Source: Peribacillus asahii
GTDB taxonomy: Bacteria > Bacillota > Bacilli > Bacillales > DSM-1321
Assembly: GCF_003570725.1 (NCBI RefSeq)
Contig: NZ_QWVS01000016.1
Span: 1-64,000, forward strand
Direction: 5' to 3'
Length of the DNA stretch: 64,000 nucleotides
Made by a program: the position numbers and the translations under genes. Below are positions 17,818 to 27,905 of this stretch, one piece after another (within the stretch, counting starts at the first letter, position 1; each line of letters begins with the position of its first letter). The notes under the pieces were generated by a model. It was not told where the DNA came from, ran no database searches, and worked only from the letters and a program-made list of their open reading frames with translations.

Positions 17818-19284
17818 TTGGAAGAATTAGTAACGAAAATTAGTGAGGTTTTATGGAGCCCGCCACTCATTATCTTCTGTGTGTTAGTGGGATTGTATTT
17901 TAGTGTACGTTCTGGTTTTCTACAAATTCGCCATGTAAAAGATATGGTACCGTTATTAGTTGTAGGGAAAAGTTCTGATGCCGGTGTTTCATCTTTCCAA
18001 GCATTGGCGCTAGCACTATCTGGCCGTATTGGGGTAGGGAATATCTCAGGTACAGCAACAGCGATTGCGTTCGGTGGACCGGGGGCTGTGTTTTGGATGT
18101 GGCTGATTACATTCTTAGGTGCAGCGACAGCGTTTGTTGAGTCGACTCTAGCTCAAATCTATAAAGAGAAGCAAGATGGAGAGTATCGTGGTGGCCCTGC
18201 GTATTATATTGAAAAAGGATTAGGTTTGAAATGGTTTGCTATAATTATGGCAATTGCGATTACAATTGCGATGGCGGTTTTAATGCCTGGGGTGCAATCT
18301 AATTCGATTGCTGTAGCTATTGACAATGCCTTTCATATCAATAAACTTTGGGTAGGTATTGTCATTATTGTTATATTAGCTCTTATTATTTTTGGTGGAG
18401 TAAAAAGGATTGTTAATGTTGCACAATATGTTGTTCCGTTTATGGCTGGTGCTTACGTTCTTGTAGCCATTATTGTTGTTATTATGAATTTCTCTCAAAT
18501 TCCAGCTGTTTTTGGTCTTATTTTTAGCAGTGCCTTTGGAGCAGATTCGTTGTTTGGTGGTATTATTGGTTCTGCCATTGCTTGGGGAGTAAAACGCGGT
18601 ATTTATGCTAATGAAGCTGGGCAAGGTACAGGTGCTCACCCAGCGGCGGCAGCTGAAGTATCTCATCCGGCTAAACAAGGTTTAGTACAAGCTTTCTCAA
18701 TTTATCTAGATGTATTCTTAATCTGTACAGCAACTGCCTTTATGATTTTATTTACAGGCATGTACAATACGATTGATGAAAAATCTGGAGAATATATTGT
18801 TCAGAATATTGAAGGTGTAGAAGAAGGACCTGGTTATACACAAGCAGCTATTGAAACAATTATGCCAGGCTTTGGATCTGGGTTTGTAGCCGTCGCTTTA
18901 CTATTCTTTGCTTTTACAACAATTATGGCTTATTACTATATTGCGGAAACCAATGTAGCTTATTTATTAAAAGGAAAAAGTAGCAAGATAGCTTCAGTAG
19001 TATTAAAAATTGTTTTCTTAGCAGCTGTTTTCTATGGAACTGTAAAAGAAGCTGCCCTAGCATGGACATTAGGGGATATTGGACTTGGAATTATGGTATG
19101 GTTGAACTTAATTGCCTGTGTTCTATTGGCTAAACCGGCGTTTATTGCATTAAGAGACTATGAGAAACAGAAGAAGCAAGGATTGGATCCTACTTTTAAC
19201 TCGACGGAACTTGGTATTAAGAACGCTGATTTCTGGGCGGATGGTTATAAACATCCAGAAAAGAAAAAGGATCACGTATCATAA
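17818..19284 (+). CDS. Sodium/alanine(glycine) symporter, AGCS family
   Basis: A 488-residue membrane carrier with about eleven hydrophobic segments. It carries the AGCS blocks VRSGFLQIRH, GRIGVGNISGTATAIAFGGPGAVFWMW near residue 75, and GVKRGIYANEAGQGTGAHPAAAAEVSHPAKQG near residue 255. It imports alanine or glycine with sodium. The start is TTG after AAGGGAGGG. Alanine uptake would feed the ald gene 4 kb away, but the two are not in one operon. B. subtilis AlsT/YrbD are the nearest named relatives. Confidence 0.92.
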   Translation: MEELVTKISEVLWSPPLIIFCVLVGLYFSVRSGFLQIRHVKDMVPLLVVGKSSDAGVSSFQALALALSGRIGVGNISGTATAIAFGGPGAVFWMWLITFLGAATAFVESTLAQIYKEKQDGEYRGGPAYYIEKGLGLKWFAIIMAIAITIAMAVLMPGVQSNSIAVAIDNAFHINKLWVGIVIIVILALIIFGGVKRIVNVAQYVVPFMAGAYVLVAIIVVIMNFSQIPAVFGLIFSSAFGADSLFGGIIGSAIAWGVKRGIYANEAGQGTGAHPAAAAEVSHPAKQGLVQAFSIYLDVFLICTATAFMILFTGMYNTIDEKSGEYIVQNIEGVEEGPGYTQAAIETIMPGFGSGFVAVALLFFAFTTIMAYYYIAETNVAYLLKGKSSKIASVVLKIVFLAAVFYGTVKEAALAWTLGDIGLGIMVWLNLIACVLLAKPAFIALRDYEKQKKQGLDPTFNSTELGIKNADFWADGYKHPEKKKDHVS

Positions 19285-19285
19285 T

Positions 19286-19327
19286 GGAAGAAGAGCATCC
19301 GCTTCATTGGCGGATGCTCTTCCTTTT
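19286..19327. terminator. Bidirectional terminator
   Basis: GGAAGAAGAGCATCCGC and GCGGATGCTCTTCC pair and are followed by TTTT. Shared by the symporter (+) and the pseudouridine synthase (-). Confidence 0.8.
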
Positions 19328-19331
19328 ATCT

Positions 19332-20240
19332 TTATATATGTGGAAAAATAGCTGGTTTGTCTAAAAAAGGAGCTATGCATACGATTTTTTCTTCTGTAAT
19401 AGGGTGGATCAATTCAATTTTTCTTGCATGTAAAGCTTGGCGGGGGAATGTTCGTTTTCCGCCGTATAATGTATCACCTGCTAAAGGGTGATGAATATGA
19501 CTGAAATGGACGCGAATTTGATGTGTTCTTCCGCTTTCTAATGTACAGCTAACGAGTGTTCTATTTTGATCTGGGTAACGCTGTAACACTTGATAGTTTG
19601 TTCGGGCAGTTTGACCTGTAGGTGAAACTCTGCGTCTTGTAGCGTGATGGCGATCACGGCCGATTTTCTCCTGAATGGTTCCTTGGTTTAACTTCATAAT
19701 TCCTTCTACTAAAGCATAATACGTTCGTTTGATTTTCCGTTCCTCCAGCATTTTATCCAACATGGATCCGGAGAGACGATTTTTGGCAAAAAGAACTGCT
19801 CCTGTTGTGTCTTTATCTAGACGATGGATATGCTTGATCATACAGTTTTGGCCTGTTTGTTGCAGATAATAAGCAACACCGTTAATCAATGTTTTATGAT
19901 CATGTTCTTGAGAAGGATGAGTATCCATTTGCGCGGGTTTATTAGCAATTAAAATATGATCATCTTCATATAAAATAGAGATATGTAAATTTGTAGGGGG
20001 AACCTTTTCTGTTGCATTATCTGTAAAAAGAGGGATGCTCAATTCGTCTCCTTTTACAAGCTTCGTTGACCAAGGCATTTGTTCATTGTTTATCGTTACT
20101 TCTTTACTCATTCTCCACTCATGTATAAGTTTTTTGGGGGCTTGCCAGTATTGTTTAAAGAGATCTTCGATTGTAAGTTTACTCCATTTTTCCGGGACCT
20201 CTATAAGTAAGTGGTTGGCTTTTTTACTAGTATGAATCAA
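19332..20240 (-). CDS. RluA-family RNA pseudouridine synthase (YhcT-like)
   Basis: The product isomerises uridine in rRNA or tRNA. It has the family motif HRLDKDTTGAVLFAK with the catalytic Asp near residue 145, HATRRRVSPTGQTARTNY, and SGRTHQIRVHF. The N-terminal part resembles a degenerate S4-like segment. The open frame extends to a TTG at 20303 with no ribosome binding site. The TTG at 20240 follows AGGAAG at six bases and gives 302 residues, the length of B. subtilis YhcT. The next gene, divergent, is a YhcU homologue, which supports the assignment. Confidence 0.88.
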   Translation of the reverse strand: MIHTSKKANHLLIEVPEKWSKLTIEDLFKQYWQAPKKLIHEWRMSKEVTINNEQMPWSTKLVKGDELSIPLFTDNATEKVPPTNLHISILYEDDHILIANKPAQMDTHPSQEHDHKTLINGVAYYLQQTGQNCMIKHIHRLDKDTTGAVLFAKNRLSGSMLDKMLEERKIKRTYYALVEGIMKLNQGTIQEKIGRDRHHATRRRVSPTGQTARTNYQVLQRYPDQNRTLVSCTLESGRTHQIRVHFSHIHHPLAGDTLYGGKRTFPRQALHARKIELIHPITEEKIVCIAPFLDKPAIFPHI

Positions 20241-20467
20241 TTTTCTTCCTACTTTCAAAATATAATATGGATAGCTTGGTGAATGCAGGTACAACGATAA
20301 CAATATAAGGATTTTTGTTCTATCGTTAGACCTATTGTTCTTTTAATTGTGGGGATAATTCCCACAGTTTTTTTACAGTTATTATGTTATTCTAGAGAAA
20401 GCATTGTTACACAGATTATCTATACATATGGCTATAGGTCTAATGTGTTAAAGAAGGTGGTGTTTTT

Positions 20468-20884
20468 ATGAAGATTGTACTTTCTTCAACGGTAGAACAG
20501 GAACAAGAAATTGCTAACCTTGTCTCGTATTTCTATAATTCTGTGTTTCCTAAATTTTTTACAGAAGAAGAGATTCGACACTTTCAAGAGATTGGTGTAC
20601 TACAAGTGAATAAGAGTGATTTTCCGTATAGCGGTACGCTAAGAGCTGCTTTTCAAGTTATCACATGTTTGCAAGTAATGATTGTTATTCTTGAGAAAAA
20701 AGAACAGGATGCTTCTTCGGTTAATTCTGAGTTAGTTAAACAATTTGAGCAAAATATTACACTTTTGAATGAATACGGGATTTTCTTTCCTTTTTATTAT
20801 AAACATTTTAATCGTATTCAAAAGGAAAGTTCTGAAAATACAAATATGATGTACACTCAGCCAGATAACGAATTTTTAATTTAA
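20468..20884 (+). CDS. yhcU: YhcU-like protein (DUF5365)
   Basis: A 138-residue soluble protein of unknown function. It resembles Bacillus YhcU, which lies next to yhcT in B. subtilis as here. No catalytic motif or membrane segment is evident; it appears mostly helical with a short acidic C-terminus. AAGGTGG precedes the ATG. A long terminator hairpin follows. Confidence 0.72.
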   Translation: MKIVLSSTVEQEQEIANLVSYFYNSVFPKFFTEEEIRHFQEIGVLQVNKSDFPYSGTLRAAFQVITCLQVMIVILEKKEQDASSVNSELVKQFEQNITLLNEYGIFFPFYYKHFNRIQKESSENTNMMYTQPDNEFLI

Positions 20885-20891
20885 ATGTTAA

Positions 20892-20957
20892 AGAAAGAGC
20901 TAGTTTATATGAATGGGCAAGGTTTGTCCTTCTTTCATATAAGCTGGCTCTTTCTGT
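20892..20957 (+). terminator. Long terminator hairpin after yhcU
   Basis: AGAAAGAGCTAGTTTATATG pairs with CATATAAGCTGGCTCTTTCT. Confidence 0.8.
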
Positions 20958-21022
20958 ATTAGATTAGGGCTCATTTGTGTGAAAACGTGTTATTAACTAT
21001 AATCGTTAACAAACCCTGGATT

Positions 21023-21490
21023 TTAATTGACTTCATTTTTTTCAAACCACTTTCGAAAGGTGGCTTCCTCGTTAGAGCCTACTATACGTTCCACTTCAAC
21101 TCCGTTTTTAAAATACACGATTGTTGGCAGTATATCTATATGATAGTCGTCTTGACTTTCTTTAAATTCTAATAGATTAAATTGAACTAAATCAATTCCC
21201 ATTTTCTCGGCTAGTGGAGCGACAATCGGTGTTGTGTGTTGAGACCGAGAATCTTTAGGGCTATAGAAATAGACGGTCTTGTTTTTTTTGTTGCGAAGAT
21301 CTGCTGCTAATTCATCTGGTAAAATTAAATTTTGATAATTAGGATCTGTTAATTGCTTAATAGTCGCAGGATGAAGTTCTTTTTTACCATACGGATTGCC
21401 ATTGAATTGTTCTTCTTGTTTTGTATTTGTAATTAAGATAACGGCGGTAAAGGCAAACAGAGCCGTTGAAAGAATCAGCATTTTTTTCAT
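21023..21490 (-). CDS. Thioredoxin-fold protein lacking the CxxC motif
   Basis: A 155-residue protein with an N-terminal hydrophobic anchor (residues 4-22) and a thioredoxin-like domain on the outer face of the membrane. The fold is recognised from KTVYFYSP, the cis-Pro region DILPTIVYFKNGVEVERIVG, and the C-terminal helix. The usual position of the redox pair, after FYSP, reads KDSRSQHTTP, so both cysteines are missing and no other Cys is present. It probably has no disulphide activity. The ATG overlaps the stop codon of a broken small reading frame. Confidence 0.75.
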   Translation of the reverse strand: MKKMLILSTALFAFTAVILITNTKQEEQFNGNPYGKKELHPATIKQLTDPNYQNLILPDELAADLRNKKNKTVYFYSPKDSRSQHTTPIVAPLAEKMGIDLVQFNLLEFKESQDDYHIDILPTIVYFKNGVEVERIVGSNEEATFRKWFEKNEVN

Positions 21491-21592
21491 GAAGCTTTGG
21501 CCTCCTTAGATTTGTTCCAAATGATATAAAGATAGAGGATGAAAAATGCCGTTAGAACTAGAAATGGAAGTTACTATATAGCTCAGTATAAA
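21487..21592 (-). pseudogene. Degraded small membrane-protein frame ahead of the thioredoxin-like gene
   Basis: One frame ends FLVLTAFFILYLYIIW then NKSKEAKAS and a TGA that overlaps the next ATG. A second frame upstream reads LSYIVTSI after a GAGGGT Shine-Dalgarno. Adding one base near 21565 joins them into a ~34-residue single-pass protein. No start codon other than CTG remains. This is inferred from frame analysis only. Confidence 0.4.
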
Positions 21593-21845
21593 AGACCCTC
21601 TTTTATGTTTTTGTTTTATTCTTTTCTGTTGAAATTATAGTATGTTTAAAGTGCTTGTGTAAAATATATGTACTTTTATGAACTAAGATTTGTCTCTATA
21701 ATGAAAGTGAAATCAAAAAACGAAAAAATTATAATAATATAATAAAGCCTTTAAAGGGTATTCACTTCATTTACTGGAAATATTATGATAATTTTAGGTG
21801 TAAGAGAATTAATACTAAAGGCATAAGAGAGGGGCTTGTTGGTAG
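21593..21845. other. Intergenic region before pgcA
   Basis: About 250 AT-rich bases between the divergent thioredoxin-like and pgcA genes. It presumably contains both promoters. No further gene was seen. Confidence 0.4.
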
Positions 21846-23576
21846 ATGACATGGAAATCAACATTTGAAAAGTGGGTAAGTGCTTCAAATCTGGATAAGG
21901 AATTACGAAATGCATTAGAAGCAATCAAACACGATGAAGCAAAATTAGAGGAAGCTTTTTATAAAAACTTAGAGTTTGGTACAGGCGGTATGCGAGGAGA
22001 AATTGGTGTTGGAACAAATCGAATGAATGTGTATACCGTCCGCAAAGCAACAAAAGGTTTAGCTGACTATATTCAATCGTTTGGAGAGGAGGCAAAGAAG
22101 CGCGGTGTTGTGATTGCATATGATTCACGTCATAAATCGCCGGAGTTTGCGTTTGAAGCAGCTAAAACGTTAGCAACAGAAGGGATTAAAGCGTATGTAT
22201 TCGATGAATTGCGCCCAACGCCGCAACTTTCATTTGCTGTTCGTGAGCTGAAGGCTTTTGCGGGTATTGTTATTACTGCAAGTCATAATCCTCCTGAATA
22301 TAATGGATATAAAGTGTATGGACCAGACGGGGCGCAGCTGCCGCCAACGGCTGCTGATCGAGTTATTCACTATGTAGATGCGATTGCAAATGAGCTTGCT
22401 ATTGAAGTGAAAGAAGTTGAAGAACTTAAACAGCAAGGGCTTATTGAAACCATTGGAGAAGAGCTTGACCGAGCGTACAATCAGCAGCTATTAACAGTGC
22501 CAGAAAATCCGCAGCTTGCCCAGGAAGTAGATGTGAAGCTTGTATTCACTCCGCTTCACGGTACAGCCAATAAATCGGTTCGTCGTGCATTACATGATTT
22601 AGGCTATCAAAATGTTCATATTGTTAAAGAACAAGAGCTGCCTGATGCGAATTTCTCAACGGTGAAATCTCCGAACCCTGAAGAACATGCAGCGTTTGAA
22701 AAAGCAATTGAAGTAGGGAATGAAGTGGATGCGGACTTATTAATTGCAACGGACCCGGATGCTGACCGTCTTGGAATTGCAGTGAAAAATGAAAACGGGG
22801 AATATGTAGTTTTAACGGGGAACCAAACAGGAGCGTTATTTTTGGATTACTTACTCACACAAAAGCAAGCAAAAGAGGCAATTCCTAAAAATGGAGTTGT
22901 ATTGAAAACAATTGTTACATCAGAAATTGGTCGAGCAATTGCGGCTACATACGGTTTGAATACGGTTGACGTGTTAACAGGGTTTAAATTTATTGCTGAG
23001 AAGATTCATGAATATGAGGAAAATGGTTCTAATACTTTCTTATTTGGATATGAAGAAAGTTATGGCTATTTAATTAAAGATTTTGCGCGTGATAAAGATG
23101 CCATTCAAGCGGCTGTATTGGCTGTTGAAGTGTGTGCTTATTACAAAAAGCAAGGAATGACACTTTATGAAGGGTTAATACATATTTTTAAGAAATATGG
23201 ATTTTATTTAGAAGGATTGCGCTCGCTTACGTTGAAAGGCATTGAAGGAGGAAGGAAAATCCAGGGGATTCTCGAACATTTCCGTAAAAATCCTCCGACT
23301 GAGATTGCTGGACAAAAGGTGTCTATTCAAGAGGATTATAAGAGTGGAAAAAGAGTATCAATGGAAACAAAAACGGAAGAAACGATTGAACTTCCGAATT
23401 CCAATGTACTAAAGTATATTTTGGAAGACGGTACATGGGTTTGTCTGCGCCCATCCGGCACGGAACCGAAAATTAAATTTTACTTCGGCATTCAAGGAAA
23501 GTCGATGGAAGAAGTTAAAGAAAAGCTTTCGAAGGTTACCACTATTTTCATGAAAAATATTGAAGAACTTATTTAA
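21846..23576 (+). CDS. pgcA: Phospho-sugar mutase PgcA (alpha-phosphoglucomutase)
   Basis: The enzyme interconverts glucose-6-phosphate and glucose-1-phosphate, supplying UDP-glucose for glycolipid and teichoic acid synthesis. The 576-residue length is typical. The phosphoserine loop is [20 protein letters not shown] near residue 145. The metal loop is [13 protein letters not shown] near residue 300. The sugar loop is [10 protein letters not shown] near residue 400. The phosphate-binding loop [13 protein letters not shown] is near residue 540. ATG 21846 follows GAGGGG with a slightly long spacing. B. subtilis has pgcA (yhxB) near yhcTU and yhdAB, as here. Confidence 0.95.
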   Translation: MTWKSTFEKWVSASNLDKELRNALEAIKHDEAKLEEAFYKNLEFGTGGMRGEIGVGTNRMNVYTVRKATKGLADYIQSFGEEAKKRGVVIAYDSRHKSPEFAFEAAKTLATEGIKAYVFDELRPTPQLSFAVRELKAFAGIVITASHNPPEYNGYKVYGPDGAQLPPTAADRVIHYVDAIANELAIEVKEVEELKQQGLIETIGEELDRAYNQQLLTVPENPQLAQEVDVKLVFTPLHGTANKSVRRALHDLGYQNVHIVKEQELPDANFSTVKSPNPEEHAAFEKAIEVGNEVDADLLIATDPDADRLGIAVKNENGEYVVLTGNQTGALFLDYLLTQKQAKEAIPKNGVVLKTIVTSEIGRAIAATYGLNTVDVLTGFKFIAEKIHEYEENGSNTFLFGYEESYGYLIKDFARDKDAIQAAVLAVEVCAYYKKQGMTLYEGLIHIFKKYGFYLEGLRSLTLKGIEGGRKIQGILEHFRKNPPTEIAGQKVSIQEDYKSGKRVSMETKTEETIELPNSNVLKYILEDGTWVCLRPSGTEPKIKFYFGIQGKSMEEVKEKLSKVTTIFMKNIEELI

Positions 23577-23611
23577 ATAGCAGGCTTTGTTAATAGAGCC
23601 TATTGTTCAAG

Positions 23612-23648
23612 AAAAGACGAAGGGTGATACATTCTTCGTCTTTTTTCT
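23612..23648 (+). terminator. Terminator after pgcA
   Basis: AAAAGACGAAG pairs with CTTCGTCTTTT and runs into TTTT. Confidence 0.85.
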
Positions 23649-23835
23649 ATTATCTGAATATTTTTACTTATTTTTAGTAAGCATATTATTTTGAGATATA
23701 AACTTGTTTGTTTATACTTTATGAAGTAAGAGAATTGTAATGGGTGAGGAAATATGATTCTTCATCTCAGTAAAATTTATATGAATGGTTGCATAAAATT
23801 TGTTCATGCAATGGCTAAGTTGGAGGGGTTTGGAT

Positions 23836-24363
23836 ATGAAATTAGTTATCATTAATGGATCACCACGTAAACAAGGACGTACAGGTATTGCATCTCGTTT
23901 TATCTCAAGAACATACGGAGCAGAGCTTATTGATTTAAGCACATCTTCATTACCATTATATAAAGGTGAAGCGGAGCAATATCAATTAGAAGAGGTTGTA
24001 CAACTACAACAAGCAATCAAAGAAGCAGATGGCGTGATTTTAGCCACTCCTGAATATCATAATTCTATGAGCGGTGCTTTGAAAAATGCATTAGACTTTT
24101 TAAGTGCTGAACAGTTTACAAATAAACCGGTTGCTTTACTAGCAGTAGCGGGTGGCGGAAAAGGCGGAATTAATGCACTTAATTCCATGAGAACTGTTGG
24201 ACGCGGCGTGTATGCGAATGTTATTCCAAAACAATTGGCATTAGACCCAGATCAGTTCGACTATGAACATGATGGACTAAATGAGGCAGCTGCAAAATCT
24301 GTTGCTGAATTAATTGACGAGCTTAACCTATATGCCAAAGCGTTTCAGGCTGTAACAAAATAA
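23836..24363 (+). CDS. azr: NADPH-dependent FMN reductase / azoreductase (YhdA)
   Basis: A 175-residue flavodoxin-fold enzyme close to B. subtilis YhdA (Azr), an FMN-dependent NADPH azoreductase. The FMN phosphate loop is INGSPRKQGRTG at residues 6-17. The second and third flavin loops are TPEYHNSMSGALKNALDFLS and AVAGGGKGGINALNSMR. The open frame begins at 23800, but ATG 23836 follows GGAGGGG and matches the family N-terminus MKLVIING. The yhdB homologue lies next to it, convergent. Confidence 0.93.
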   Translation: MKLVIINGSPRKQGRTGIASRFISRTYGAELIDLSTSSLPLYKGEAEQYQLEEVVQLQQAIKEADGVILATPEYHNSMSGALKNALDFLSAEQFTNKPVALLAVAGGGKGGINALNSMRTVGRGVYANVIPKQLALDPDQFDYEHDGLNEAAAKSVAELIDELNLYAKAFQAVTK

Positions 24364-24393
24364 CAGGATTTATTTAACTATAATCAGTTCATA

Positions 24394-24437
24394 AAAAGAA
24401 GGGGCAGACACATACATGTGTTTGCCCCTTCTTATTT
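24394..24437. terminator. Terminator between azr and yhdB
   Basis: AAGAAGGGGCAGACACA pairs with TGTGTTTGCCCCTTCTT, with A/T-rich flanks on both sides. Confidence 0.8.
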
Positions 24438-24513
24438 CGCTATAAGGGTTACCAGCCATAGTAAAGTCCCTATTGTATAAAATGCCCTGTTTTGTAAACA
24501 CTATTGATGAATT

Positions 24514-24759
24514 TTAGATAGGAAGTTCATGCAAATAGTGGGACATCGTTTTTTCTGATGCATGATCCAGGTAGCGCAATAAGGCGTACAATTTTGCTTC
24601 AATAATTTGATAATCGTGTTCGAAATGATAAGCGTGTAAAAAATGTTCAATTTTCTTTGACAAGAACTGATCCTCGGTCCGGACCATCAAAATGAGCAGT
24701 TGATCCCAGTCTGAGCGATGGATATAAAATAAAGCTGTATCGTAACTAGAAGTTGTCAT
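24514..24759 (-). CDS. yhdB: YhdB-like protein
   Basis: An 81-residue protein matching the small YhdB family of Bacillus (YDTALFYIHRSDWDQLLILMVRT, SKKIEHFLHAYHFEHDYQ). Function unknown; it looks soluble and helical. AAGGAGGA precedes the ATG. The pairing with azr reproduces the yhdA-yhdB order of B. subtilis. Confidence 0.8.
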   Translation of the reverse strand: MTTSSYDTALFYIHRSDWDQLLILMVRTEDQFLSKKIEHFLHAYHFEHDYQIIEAKLYALLRYLDHASEKTMSHYLHELPI

Positions 24760-24891
24760 TAAAAGTTCCTCCTTAATAAGGAGCTATTCGTATGTTGTTC
24801 ATTCCGGATAAAAATTTTTCAGACAAAATGTGGTGATACGGTAAAGATAGGCTTGTTTGTATTTACCTGAATAAAAAGATACGGTGAGGAT

Positions 24892-25875
24892 ATGAGAAGA
24901 ATCATCTTAATATGTTTGGTTAGCTTGTTTGCTTTCCCGTTTCATACAATGGCAAAAGTCGTGAAGGAAGAAAAAAATGTATATAGCTTCGAAATGATGG
25001 AAGCGGATTTAACGAGGCTGCAGCAAACGCTTCCTATTGAGGTGCATTCAATTGGAAAGTCCGAAAAAGGAAGAGATATTTGGGCAGTAAAGCTTGGGAA
25101 AGGGAAGAAATCTATTTTGCTGGTAGGTGCTCATCATGGTCGAGAATGGCTAACGACACATCTATTAGTGAAAATGCTTGAACAATATGGGATGGCTTAT
25201 GAAAAAGGGAAACAATTTGGAGGGTATTCAACAAAATTATTAGATGAAATAAGCATTTGGTTCATACCGATGATAAATCCCGATGGTGTATCGATTCAAC
25301 AAGGTAATTTATCCTGTTTTTCTCATTATGAAAAAATAGTAACGTGGCAGCGAAATAATTACAGTATCGATTGGTCGAGATGGAAAGCTAATGCAAAGGG
25401 AATCGATTTAAATCGCCAATATCCAGCTGGATGGGATGAAGTGAAGACAGATATCTCTAAGCCATTTTATCAATTTTATAAAGGGAAAAAACCATTTGAA
25501 GCAGTCGAAGTTCAGGTTCTAGCGAAATTCACCAAGCATATAGAACCACTTATCGCAGTCAGTTATCATACATCGGGGCGTGAAATCTTTTGGCATTACC
25601 ATAATAAACAGGAGCATATGGCAAGAGATTATGAATTGGCAAAAAAAACGGCGGAATTGACCGGATATAAGCTTTCAAAGCCTGAGAAGCATGCTGTTGG
25701 AAGCGGTTTTACTGATTGGTTTATAACCGAATTTGAACGGCCAGCTATGACCGTTGAGCTAAGTTATTTAGTGGAGGAAACGAATCCGCCGTTATCGGTT
25801 TTTCCGGAAGAATGGAAACGCAATCGATTGGTAGGAATGATGCTCGTTAAGGAAGCGGTCAGTGGAATAAAATAG
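24892..25875 (+). CDS. Secreted M14 family zinc carboxypeptidase
   Basis: A 327-residue metallopeptidase with a signal peptide (residues 1-21). Zinc ligands are seen in GAHHGREW (HxxE, near residue 80) and SYHTSG (His, near residue 225). The substrate-binding Arg is in GIDLNRQYP, and the catalytic Glu in MTVELSYL. Related Bacillus enzymes cleave gamma-D-glutamyl-diamino acid bonds in peptidoglycan. This copy lacks LysM repeats. The start ATG follows GGTGAGG. The next gene is 48 bases away and probably co-transcribed. Confidence 0.9.
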   Translation: MRRIILICLVSLFAFPFHTMAKVVKEEKNVYSFEMMEADLTRLQQTLPIEVHSIGKSEKGRDIWAVKLGKGKKSILLVGAHHGREWLTTHLLVKMLEQYGMAYEKGKQFGGYSTKLLDEISIWFIPMINPDGVSIQQGNLSCFSHYEKIVTWQRNNYSIDWSRWKANAKGIDLNRQYPAGWDEVKTDISKPFYQFYKGKKPFEAVEVQVLAKFTKHIEPLIAVSYHTSGREIFWHYHNKQEHMARDYELAKKTAELTGYKLSKPEKHAVGSGFTDWFITEFERPAMTVELSYLVEETNPPLSVFPEEWKRNRLVGMMLVKEAVSGIK

Positions 25876-25923
25876 TGAACACTTCCCATACTATCCGTAA
25901 GTAAACTAAAGGGAGGAAGTACA

Positions 25924-26238
25924 GTGCTAAAAAAATGGTCGTTTATTGTGTTAATGTTTATGATGCTGACTCAGGCAGGTTTTATATCTGTTCAACAAGG
26001 TAACGATTATGAGAAATATGGAAGGATTGCTATAGCGGTCGTGCAAGCGGATTATCCGAGTGATGAGGTAACGGATTATCAATATGAAGGACGAAAAGTT
26101 CTGGAAAATGGAACGGTAGAAGATCGTTTTCTATTTTTAGTGAAGGAGCAGGGGAAAGAAATTAAGATACGGGTCAAAATTAAGCATAGTTTATCGAGTG
26201 ATAAGCTATTGAATTTAACAGTTGAAGAGGTGCGATAG
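25924..26238 (+). CDS. DUF3889 domain-containing secreted protein (YhdC/YqzG type)
   Basis: A 104-residue protein with a signal peptide (residues 1-20) and a DUF3889 domain (YEKYGRIAIAVVQADYPSDEVTDYQYEGRK). It is related to small exported Bacillus proteins of unknown function and is weakly PepSY-like in pattern. It starts at GTG with GGGAGG at good spacing. It probably forms an operon with the preceding carboxypeptidase. Confidence 0.8.
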   Translation: MLKKWSFIVLMFMMLTQAGFISVQQGNDYEKYGRIAIAVVQADYPSDEVTDYQYEGRKVLENGTVEDRFLFLVKEQGKEIKIRVKIKHSLSSDKLLNLTVEEVR

Positions 26239-26319
26239 ATATCTTATGTAAGGATTCTCGTCATTTTCCTACTATTTGGTCATACATTATGGTAAGGCGA
26301 AAAGACGAGGAGGATCTGC

Positions 26320-27738
26320 ATGAATCAGACGGAGCAAAAAGCTCTAGAATATGCGATTAGTGAAATAACGGAGATTGCTAAAGGGTTTGGACTTGATTTT
26401 TACCCGATGCGTTATGAAATTTGTCCATCGGAAATTATTTATACGTTTGGGGCATATGGGATGCCTACTCGATTTTCTCATTGGAGCTTCGGAAAACAAT
26501 TTCATAAAATGAAGCTTCAGTATGATTTTGGGTTAAGTAAAATTTATGAACTCGTGATTAATTCAAACCCATGCTATGCCTTTTTATTAGACTCGAATTC
26601 ACTCATTCAAAACAAATTAATTGTGGCACACGTACTTGCTCATTGTGATTTTTTTAAAAATAATATTCGTTTTCAAAATACAAAGCGCGATATGGTAGAA
26701 AGCATGGCCGCGACTGCTGACCGTATTCGTGAATATGAAATTCTTCATGGCAAAAAAGAGGTTGAGACGTTTCTTGATGCGGTACTGGCTATTGAAGAGC
26801 ATATTGATCCATCGCTCATGAGACCTAAACTTTCTTGGTCAATCGATGATGAGGACGAAGAAGAGGAAGAAATTAAGCCGTCTCCAACTCCGTATGATGA
26901 GCTATGGTCATTGGATGGGGCTAATAGGCCGAAAAAATTACCTGTGAAAAGGCGTAAGAAAATCCCGCCAAAGCCAGAAAAAGATGTCATGTTATTTATT
27001 GAACACTACAGTCGTGAATTGACGGATTGGCAGCGCGATATTATGACGATGATTCGTGAAGAAATGCTTTATTTCTGGCCGCAATTAGAAACGAAAATTA
27101 TGAATGAAGGCTGGGCTTCTTACTGGCATCAAAGAATTATTCGTGAGATGGATTTAAGTTCAGGAGAAGCAATTGAATTTGCTAAACTCAATGCGGGCGT
27201 CGTTCAACCTTCTCGAACAAGTATTAATCCCTATTATCTCGGCTTAAAGGTGCTTGAAGATATTGAAGAAAGATACAATAATCCGACAGATGAGATGAAA
27301 AGGAGAGGCGTGAGGCCCGGGTCTGGAAGAGAAAAGCTGTTTGAAGTACGTGAAATTGAATCGGATATTTCGTTTATCCGAAATTACTTGACAAAAGATC
27401 TTGTCATGCGGGAAGATATGTACTTATTTCAGAAACAAGGGAAAGACTATAAAATTGTGGATAAAGCGTGGGAGCAAGTACGCGATCAGCTTGTCAGCAT
27501 GCGTGTAAATGGAGGGTTCCCATATATTACGGTAAACGATGGTGACTATATGCGAAATGGCGAGCTGTATTTAAAGCATTGGTACGAAGGAATTGAGCTC
27601 GATCTGAAGTATTTGGAGAAAGTGTTGCCATACATTTATCAGCTTTGGGGACGTCCAGTTCACATGGAATCAATTATGGAAAACAAAACGATGTTGTTTT
27701 CATATGATGGAAAGGGACTTCATCGAAAATATTTATAA
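26320..27738 (+). CDS. spoVR: Stage V sporulation protein R
   Basis: SpoVR is needed for normal spore cortex formation in B. subtilis. The 472-residue product carries family blocks [41 protein letters not shown]-region equivalent [23 protein letters not shown] near residue 265 and [26 protein letters not shown] precedes the ATG. The genes prkA, yhbH and spoVR form a functionally linked trio in many bacteria; all three are in this window but 18 kb apart. Confidence 0.95.
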   Translation: MNQTEQKALEYAISEITEIAKGFGLDFYPMRYEICPSEIIYTFGAYGMPTRFSHWSFGKQFHKMKLQYDFGLSKIYELVINSNPCYAFLLDSNSLIQNKLIVAHVLAHCDFFKNNIRFQNTKRDMVESMAATADRIREYEILHGKKEVETFLDAVLAIEEHIDPSLMRPKLSWSIDDEDEEEEEIKPSPTPYDELWSLDGANRPKKLPVKRRKKIPPKPEKDVMLFIEHYSRELTDWQRDIMTMIREEMLYFWPQLETKIMNEGWASYWHQRIIREMDLSSGEAIEFAKLNAGVVQPSRTSINPYYLGLKVLEDIEERYNNPTDEMKRRGVRPGSGREKLFEVREIESDISFIRNYLTKDLVMREDMYLFQKQGKDYKIVDKAWEQVRDQLVSMRVNGGFPYITVNDGDYMRNGELYLKHWYEGIELDLKYLEKVLPYIYQLWGRPVHMESIMENKTMLFSYDGKGLHRKYL

Positions 27739-27741
27739 GTG

Positions 27742-27799
27742 TAATGTTAAAAGGCTGTCTCGTAGTGGGAAAATCCACTTATGAGATGGCTTTTATGTG
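27742..27799 (+). repeat. 58-bp direct repeat, copy 1 (also the spoVR terminator)
   Basis: A hairpin (AAAAGGCTGTCTCGTAGTGG pairing with CCACTTATGAGATGGCTTTT) ends spoVR. The same sequence with about five differences recurs at 29662-29719, 1920 bases downstream and in the same orientation. The two copies bracket a run of gene fragments. Confidence 0.85.
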
Positions 27800-27905
27800 T
27801 TGGGATGGATTCTTTTTTATGATATTTAAGTAAAAAATACAAAAACACCGAAATAAGATTGGTGTTTTTTGTAATCAATACCGTTTAATTATGATTATTT
27901 TGTGT

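Noticed and set aside
18376-18678. 100-codon minus-strand frame within the alanine symporter gene
   Set aside because: It is antisense to a full family match, rich in Asn/Ser with no domain, and has no ribosome binding site.
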